A stretch of 9,450 nucleotides of DNA from Gemmatimonadota bacterium (lineage in GTDB: Bacteria; Gemmatimonadota; Gemmatimonadetes; Longimicrobiales; Longimicrobiaceae), in NCBI GenBank assembly GCA_019348265.1, contig JAHWJV010000104.1:1-9450 (forward strand). Direction: 5' to 3'. Made by a program: the position numbers and the translations under genes. Position 1 is the stretch's first letter. The number at the start of each line of letters is the position of its first letter. The notes beneath the pieces were generated by a model. It was not told the DNA's origin, made no database searches, and worked only from the letters and a program-made list of their open reading frames with translations. This document shows, one piece after another, positions 6,396 to 9,450 of the stretch.

Positions 6396-7778
6396 ATGAC
6401 TCCGAGCGCGCCGGCCACCAGGCCCGGTGGGTTGTTGGGCAAGATCGGCCTGCACCGGCCGGAGCTTCGCGCGTGGGCCATGTACGATTGGGCGGTTTCG
6501 GCGGTCCAGACCACGATCATGGTGGCGGTGTTTCCGATCTACTTCATCCGCGTGGCCGGGGCGGATGTCGAGTCGACCACCGCCACGCAGTACCTGGCGG
6601 TCGCGAACAGCATCGTGCTTGCGATCACCGCGGTGATATCGCCCGTCCTCGGCGCCATCGCGGATTACATGGCCATCCGGAAGCGGCTCCTGGCCGTGTT
6701 CATGATCGTCGGCGCGCTCGCCACCGGCGCGATGTTCAGCGTCCAGAGCGGCGACCTCATGCTGGCATCGGTGCTCTTCGTCCTTGCGTTGGGAGGGGCG
6801 AGCGCCAGCTTCGTCTTCTACGAGTCGCTCCTCCCGCACCTCGCCTCTCCCGAAGAGGTGGACCGCGTCTCAACCGCCGGCTACGCCTTCGGGTACATCG
6901 GCGGAGGGGTGCTGCTCGCGCTCAACCTGGCGTGGATCAGCGCGCCCCAGCTATTCGGGCTGCCCTCCGGGCCAGGCTTATCACCGAGTGAGGCGACCCT
7001 CCCCGCTCGGCTGAGCTTCCTCTCGGTCGCCGCCTGGTGGCTCATCTTCTCGATCCCGCTCTTCCGCCGCGTCCCCGAACCGCCCCGCCGAGTAGAATCC
7101 GACGAGACCGCTGGTGCGAACCCGGTGACCACCGCCTTCCGTCGCCTCGGTGAGACGGTGACAACCATTCGAGGCTACCGTCAGGCGTTCCTGATGTTGC
7201 TCGCCTTCCTTCTCTACAATGACGGTATCCAGACCATCATCAAGATGGCTACCGCGTACGGCACGGAAATCGGGATCGATCAGAACGCCCTCATCCTGGC
7301 GATCCTCATCGTCCAGTTCGTCGGCATCCCCTTCGCATTCCTGTTCGGAATGCTGGCGGCGCGCATCGGGGCGAAGCGCTCGATCTTCCTCGGGCTGCTC
7401 GCTTACGTGGGGATCAGCATTCTCGGGTACTTCATGACCAGCGCGACACACTTCTTCATGCTGGCCGCATTGGTGGGGATGGTTCAGGGCGGGACGCAGG
7501 CGCTCAGCCGGTCGCTCTTCGCGAGCATGGTTCCGCCGCACAAGTCCGGCGAGTTCTTCGGCTTCTTCAGCGTCTTCGAGAAGTTCGCGGGGATCTTCGG
7601 GCCGCTGCTCTACGCCGGCGCGATAATGATGACGGGATCCAGCCGGAATGCCATCCTATCGGTGATCGTCTTCTTCATCGCCGGCGCCGCGCTGCTCTCG
7701 CTCGTAGACGTCGACGAGGGGCGGCGGGTAGCCAGGGAGGCGGAGGAAGCGACGCGGGAGCCGGAGCTGGCCACGTAG
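6396..7778 (+). CDS. MFS transporter, UMF1/Atg22-like family
   Basis: This 460-residue integral membrane protein has about 11-12 predicted helices. 'ELRAWAMYDWAVSAVQTTIM' near residues 23-42, followed by 'VAVFPIYF', is the hallmark start of the UMF1/Atg22-like branch of the major facilitator superfamily (usual form 'WalYDWANSA...TTI...FPiYF'). Between the two six-helix halves is a charged loop with 'RVPEPPRRVESDETAGANP'. 'FGMLAARIGAKRSIFLGLL' in the second half matches an MFS inter-helix loop. Fungal Atg22 exports amino acids from the vacuole; bacterial substrates are generally unknown. I chose ATG 6396-6398; an in-frame ATG at 6267 would add 43 polar, Arg/His-rich residues crossing the promoter region. 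No Shine-Dalgarno precedes the chosen start. The gene converges on the acyltransferase gene with an 18-bp gap. Confidence 0.88.
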   Translation: MTPSAPATRPGGLLGKIGLHRPELRAWAMYDWAVSAVQTTIMVAVFPIYFIRVAGADVESTTATQYLAVANSIVLAITAVISPVLGAIADYMAIRKRLLAVFMIVGALATGAMFSVQSGDLMLASVLFVLALGGASASFVFYESLLPHLASPEEVDRVSTAGYAFGYIGGGVLLALNLAWISAPQLFGLPSGPGLSPSEATLPARLSFLSVAAWWLIFSIPLFRRVPEPPRRVESDETAGANPVTTAFRRLGETVTTIRGYRQAFLMLLAFLLYNDGIQTIIKMATAYGTEIGIDQNALILAILIVQFVGIPFAFLFGMLAARIGAKRSIFLGLLAYVGISILGYFMTSATHFFMLAALVGMVQGGTQALSRSLFASMVPPHKSGEFFGFFSVFEKFAGIFGPLLYAGAIMMTGSSRNAILSVIVFFIAGAALLSLVDVDEGRRVAREAEEATREPELAT

Positions 7779-7789
7779 ACCGCAGCAGC

Positions 7790-7803
7790 GCCCTGTTCAG
7801 GGC
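7790..7803. terminator. Short dyad at the convergent MFS/acyltransferase junction
   Basis: GCCCTGTTCAGGGC is a perfect palindrome spanning the acyltransferase stop (7797-7799). It can form only a 5-bp stem with a 4-nt loop and has no U tract. It is the only dyad in the short convergent gap, so it may help end transcription, but it is weak. Confidence 0.3.
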
Positions 7804-9098
7804 AGCGCCGCCCGCATCTCCCTCAGCCGGGCGGCCAGCGCCTTCTGGCGCGCGCGAAGTTCCTGGATCATCTCGGCTCTGCGCCTGCGTATCAGGAAGC
7901 GCCGCACGGCACCTCCGGCGGCGCGGCGCCAATCCGTCACCGCGACGGTGGCGATCCCGAGGAGGGGCAGGCCCATCGAGGCGAGCAGCCCCGCCGTGGC
8001 TCCGACGCGCCACCAGACGACGGAGGAGAGGAACGCGATCCAGAAGAGGTGGATGACTGCGCCGCCGAGAAGCTTGTAGGTGGCCTTGAGATCCGGACTC
8101 AGGCGCGGGTTCGAAGCGATCGCCCGCACGAGAAAGACGGGCGCCGCGAAGACCAGCGTTCCGGCGACCAGTACGGGGGCCGCGACGAGGAATGTGGCCA
8201 GGGTGCGGACCCCCCAGCGAAATGCCTGCGTCCGGTCCGGCTGCACGAGCTGGTGCGGACGGATTCCTAGAGCGTCGAGAATCCTCGCGTGGCGCCGTAC
8301 TTCGCGCACCAGCGCCGCCGCCTCGGGATCGCCAGCCTCCCGCACGTGCGCCAATCCGGCGGCCACCTCGCCCGATCCGGCGATCCTCGCCTCCGCTCGC
8401 AGGCTCAGCCCCTCCTCGGCGAGGTACACCTCCTGGGCAACCTCGACCAGCGGCGCGTCCTCCCAGTCCTGCAGATTCACCGTCACGGCGCGGAGCGCTT
8501 CCTCGATCCTCGCCGTCAGCTCCCGCACCGCCATGGGGTCGTGCGGACCTCGCGCGGCCAGGTGGCTCCACTGGACGGCCGTCCCGGTCAGCGCCAGCGC
8601 CGCGGACCGGAAGCGACCCTTCTCCTGAAGGGACAACCCGAGCGGAACGATCGGAAAGGCCACCCCGTCGGCGGCTCCGAGCGCGAGCCGCGCGGCGCCG
8701 GTCTTCATCGGCGCGAGCGAGGGCTCGCTGTGGCTCATCCCCTCCGGGAAGATCCCCACCGCCGCCCCCTCATGAAGCGCGTCGAAGACCGCCTGAAAGC
8801 TGTCCTCGTTCCGCGCCATCTGCGACGCGTCGTCCGTTCTCCGGTAGACGGGGATCGCACCGGCCGCGCGGACGAGCCAGCCGATCCGTGGATCGGAGAA
8901 GAGCGGCGCCTTCGCCATGAAGCGAACCGGCCGCCCCGCGGCGGCAGAGACGGCACCCGGGTCCAGGAGCGAGTTCGGGTGATTGGCGACCAGGAGCACC
9001 GGCCCCGTAGGCGGCACCGGCGGGCCGTCGACGCGGAACCGATAGAAGACGCGCAGAGCCAGCTTCGCGATGGTGCTCAGCGCCGGGAGAAGCCACAT
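7797..9098 (-). CDS. PlsC-superfamily lysophospholipid/glycerol-phosphate acyltransferase with C-terminal membrane domain
   Basis: The 433-residue product carries the acyltransferase blocks in its first half. Block I is 'ANHPNSLLDP' with H40 and D46; the 'IGWLVRAAGAIPVYRR' stretch (72-87) matches block II; 'FPEGMSH' (117-123) is block III; 'FPIVPLGLSL' (about 148-157) is block IV. These enzymes transfer acyl groups from acyl-CoA or acyl-ACP to glycerol-3-phosphate or lysophospholipids at the inner membrane. The H-to-D gap is five residues, not the usual four, as in yeast Gat/Sct1-type and related bacterial 'NHPN' proteins. The second half has hydrophobic stretches near 300-330 and 345-388, then an Arg-rich coiled tail ('RRRRAEMIQELRARQKALAARL'). 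This suggests tighter membrane anchoring than plain PlsC. The natural acceptor is unknown. The ATG at 9096-9098 has no clear ribosome binding site. Confidence 0.87.
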   Translation of the reverse strand: MWLLPALSTIAKLALRVFYRFRVDGPPVPPTGPVLLVANHPNSLLDPGAVSAAAGRPVRFMAKAPLFSDPRIGWLVRAAGAIPVYRRTDDASQMARNEDSFQAVFDALHEGAAVGIFPEGMSHSEPSLAPMKTGAARLALGAADGVAFPIVPLGLSLQEKGRFRSAALALTGTAVQWSHLAARGPHDPMAVRELTARIEEALRAVTVNLQDWEDAPLVEVAQEVYLAEEGLSLRAEARIAGSGEVAAGLAHVREAGDPEAAALVREVRRHARILDALGIRPHQLVQPDRTQAFRWGVRTLATFLVAAPVLVAGTLVFAAPVFLVRAIASNPRLSPDLKATYKLLGGAVIHLFWIAFLSSVVWWRVGATAGLLASMGLPLLGIATVAVTDWRRAAGGAVRRFLIRRRRAEMIQELRARQKALAARLREMRAALP

Positions 9099-9149
9099 TG
9101 GCGGGGCCGCGGGGGTTTGGCCGCTCCTCGCGGCGGTTTTTGCAGGAAG

Positions 9150-9183
9150 CTCGTCCGCCGGCGCGTGTCGGCGGCCGGACGAG
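9150..9183. promoter_or_regulatory. Nested dyad symmetry upstream of the acyltransferase gene
   Basis: CTCGTCCG (9150-9157) pairs with CGGACGAG (9176-9183). An alternative inner stem, CCGCCG (9155-9160) with CGGCGG (9169-9174) around an 8-nt loop, shares bases with the outer one, so the two compete. The dyad lies about 50 bp upstream of the acyltransferase start and just before the small plus-strand frame at 9201, in a divergent spacer. It could be an operator or a 5'-leader structure; no regulator is identifiable. Confidence 0.35.
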
Positions 9184-9200
9184 GATACTCTTCGATACGA

Positions 9201-9296
9201 ATGAGCTACATGGTAGAAGCACAGGGACGGGGTGCGCTGGGCGGGAGCGTCGAGGAGCGGATCATCGCCGCCCTCCGGGCGATGAGCGAGGGCTGA
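9201..9296 (+). CDS. Possible 31-residue small protein
   Basis: The ATG at 9201-9203 opens a frame of 31 codons ending at TGA 9294-9296. The second half, 'GGSVEERIIAALRAMSEG', is a plausible amphipathic helix and loosely recalls the N-terminal helix of YezD/DUF2292 small proteins, which continue with a 'YGSV' segment that is absent here. There is no Shine-Dalgarno; a GATACT motif at 9184-9189 is a possible -10 box but very close to the ATG. The frame could be a genuine small gene, a truncated remnant cut short before the inverted repeat that starts 12 bp later, or chance. Its frame stays open far upstream as an antisense frame over the acyltransferase gene, which weakens the case. Confidence 0.3.
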   Translation: MSYMVEAQGRGALGGSVEERIIAALRAMSEG

Positions 9297-9298
9297 AC

Positions 9299-9410
9299 GG
9301 GGTCGCAGGTCGCAGGTCTGAAGGTCGCAGGTCTCTCGTGTCTGCGCTTCAGGCTACCCCAAGGCGGAACGCCCTGGATGAGAGACCTGCGACCTTCAGA
9401 CCTGCGACCC
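9299..9410. repeat. Large interrupted inverted repeat built from GGTC-headed units
   Basis: The left arm 9308-9337 and right arm 9380-9409 are exact 30-bp reverse complements around a 42-nt centre. Each arm is two 15-bp halves, GGTCGCAGGTCTGAA and GGTCGCAGGTCTCTC, so it contains direct and inverted repetition. The left side has one extra GGTCGCA (9301-9307) that is missing on the right, consistent with slippage. The centre contains a small GGCG-GAA-CGCC hairpin (9363-9373). No reading frame of note lies inside. It ends two bases before the stop of the minus-strand gene at the right edge. As RNA it would form a very stable 30-bp stem. It may be a REP-like or non-autonomous repeat element, a terminator, or both. 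Confidence 0.85.
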
Positions 9411-9411
9411 G

Positions 9412-9450
9412 TCAAATGCGCAGCACGTTGAGGACGCCCAGGCCGATGAA
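9412..9450 (-). CDS. C-terminal end of a minus-strand gene, probably a membrane protein
   Basis: On the minus strand the frame entering from the right edge reads 'FIGLGVLNVLRI' and then TGA (9412-9414 on the + strand). The residues are hydrophobic, as in a terminal membrane helix. Twelve residues are too few to name a family, and coding status rests mainly on the hydrophobic pattern and on the repeat lying directly after the stop. Confidence 0.4.
   Translation of the reverse strand, partial: FIGLGVLNVLRI

Noticed and set aside
9120..9141. GCCGC-TCCTC-GCGGC stem followed by GG and five T's, terminator-like on the + strand
   Set aside because: No plus-strand gene ends near it and it lies in the acyltransferase leader; the stem is only 5 bp, so it may be chance or an antisense terminator.
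8289..9200. Long plus-strand frame antisense to the acyltransferase gene and continuous with the 31-codon frame
   Set aside because: It is antisense to conserved acyltransferase motifs, with an Arg-rich shadow-like translation; only the last part outside the acyltransferase gene was kept, at low confidence.
9299..9410. CRISPR array or integron attC site
   Set aside because: The repeated units are adjacent 7-8-mers without spacers of constant length, and no integrase or cas gene is present; an inverted repeat explains the pattern.

Overview
The window is GC-rich bacterial chromosomal DNA with densely packed genes, mostly housekeeping or metabolic. High G/C at third codon positions, few Shine-Dalgarno sequences and a UMF1-type transporter would fit a soil or environmental lineage such as Gemmatimonadota or a relative. 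That placement is an inference from style, not from a marker gene.

Layout. At the left edge (2-402, + strand) lies the 3' end of an enoyl-CoA hydratase/isomerase gene. It overlaps a small two-helix membrane protein gene, and a perfect 15-bp hairpin ends that unit. Converging on it from the minus strand (441-2900) is a full-length Lon-type protease, preceded on the same strand by a 149-aa protein of unknown function (2981-3430). A 148-bp divergent spacer leads to a sugar-1-phosphate nucleotidyltransferase with a C-terminal beta-helix (3579-4580, +). An M20 metallopeptidase (4595-5818, -) converges on it and is the second gene of a pair with a four-helix membrane protein (5837-6247, -). A UMF1/Atg22-like MFS transporter (6396-7778, +) is convergent with a PlsC-superfamily acyltransferase (7797-9098, -). 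The right edge holds a possible 31-codon ORF, a large interrupted inverted repeat (9308-9337 / 9380-9409) and the last 12 codons of a minus-strand gene.

The most notable item is the Lon protein. It has LonA architecture and an intact Ser-Lys protease dyad, S694/K737. Aligned from memory with E. coli Lon, nearly every AAA+ catalytic position is altered: Walker A Thr to Ala, first Walker B Asp to Glu, sensor-1 Asn to Thr, arginine finger to Gln, sensor-2 Arg to Gly, and the pore-loop Tyr-Ile to Arg-Pro. The pattern suggests a specialised paralogue with weakened or lost ATP-driven unfolding, not the housekeeping enzyme. The second notable item is the inverted repeat at 9299-9410, built from GGTC-headed 7- and 8-mers. 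It looks like a REP-like or non-autonomous repeat, or a strong transcription-ending structure.

No tRNA, rRNA, CRISPR array, transposase or phage gene was seen.
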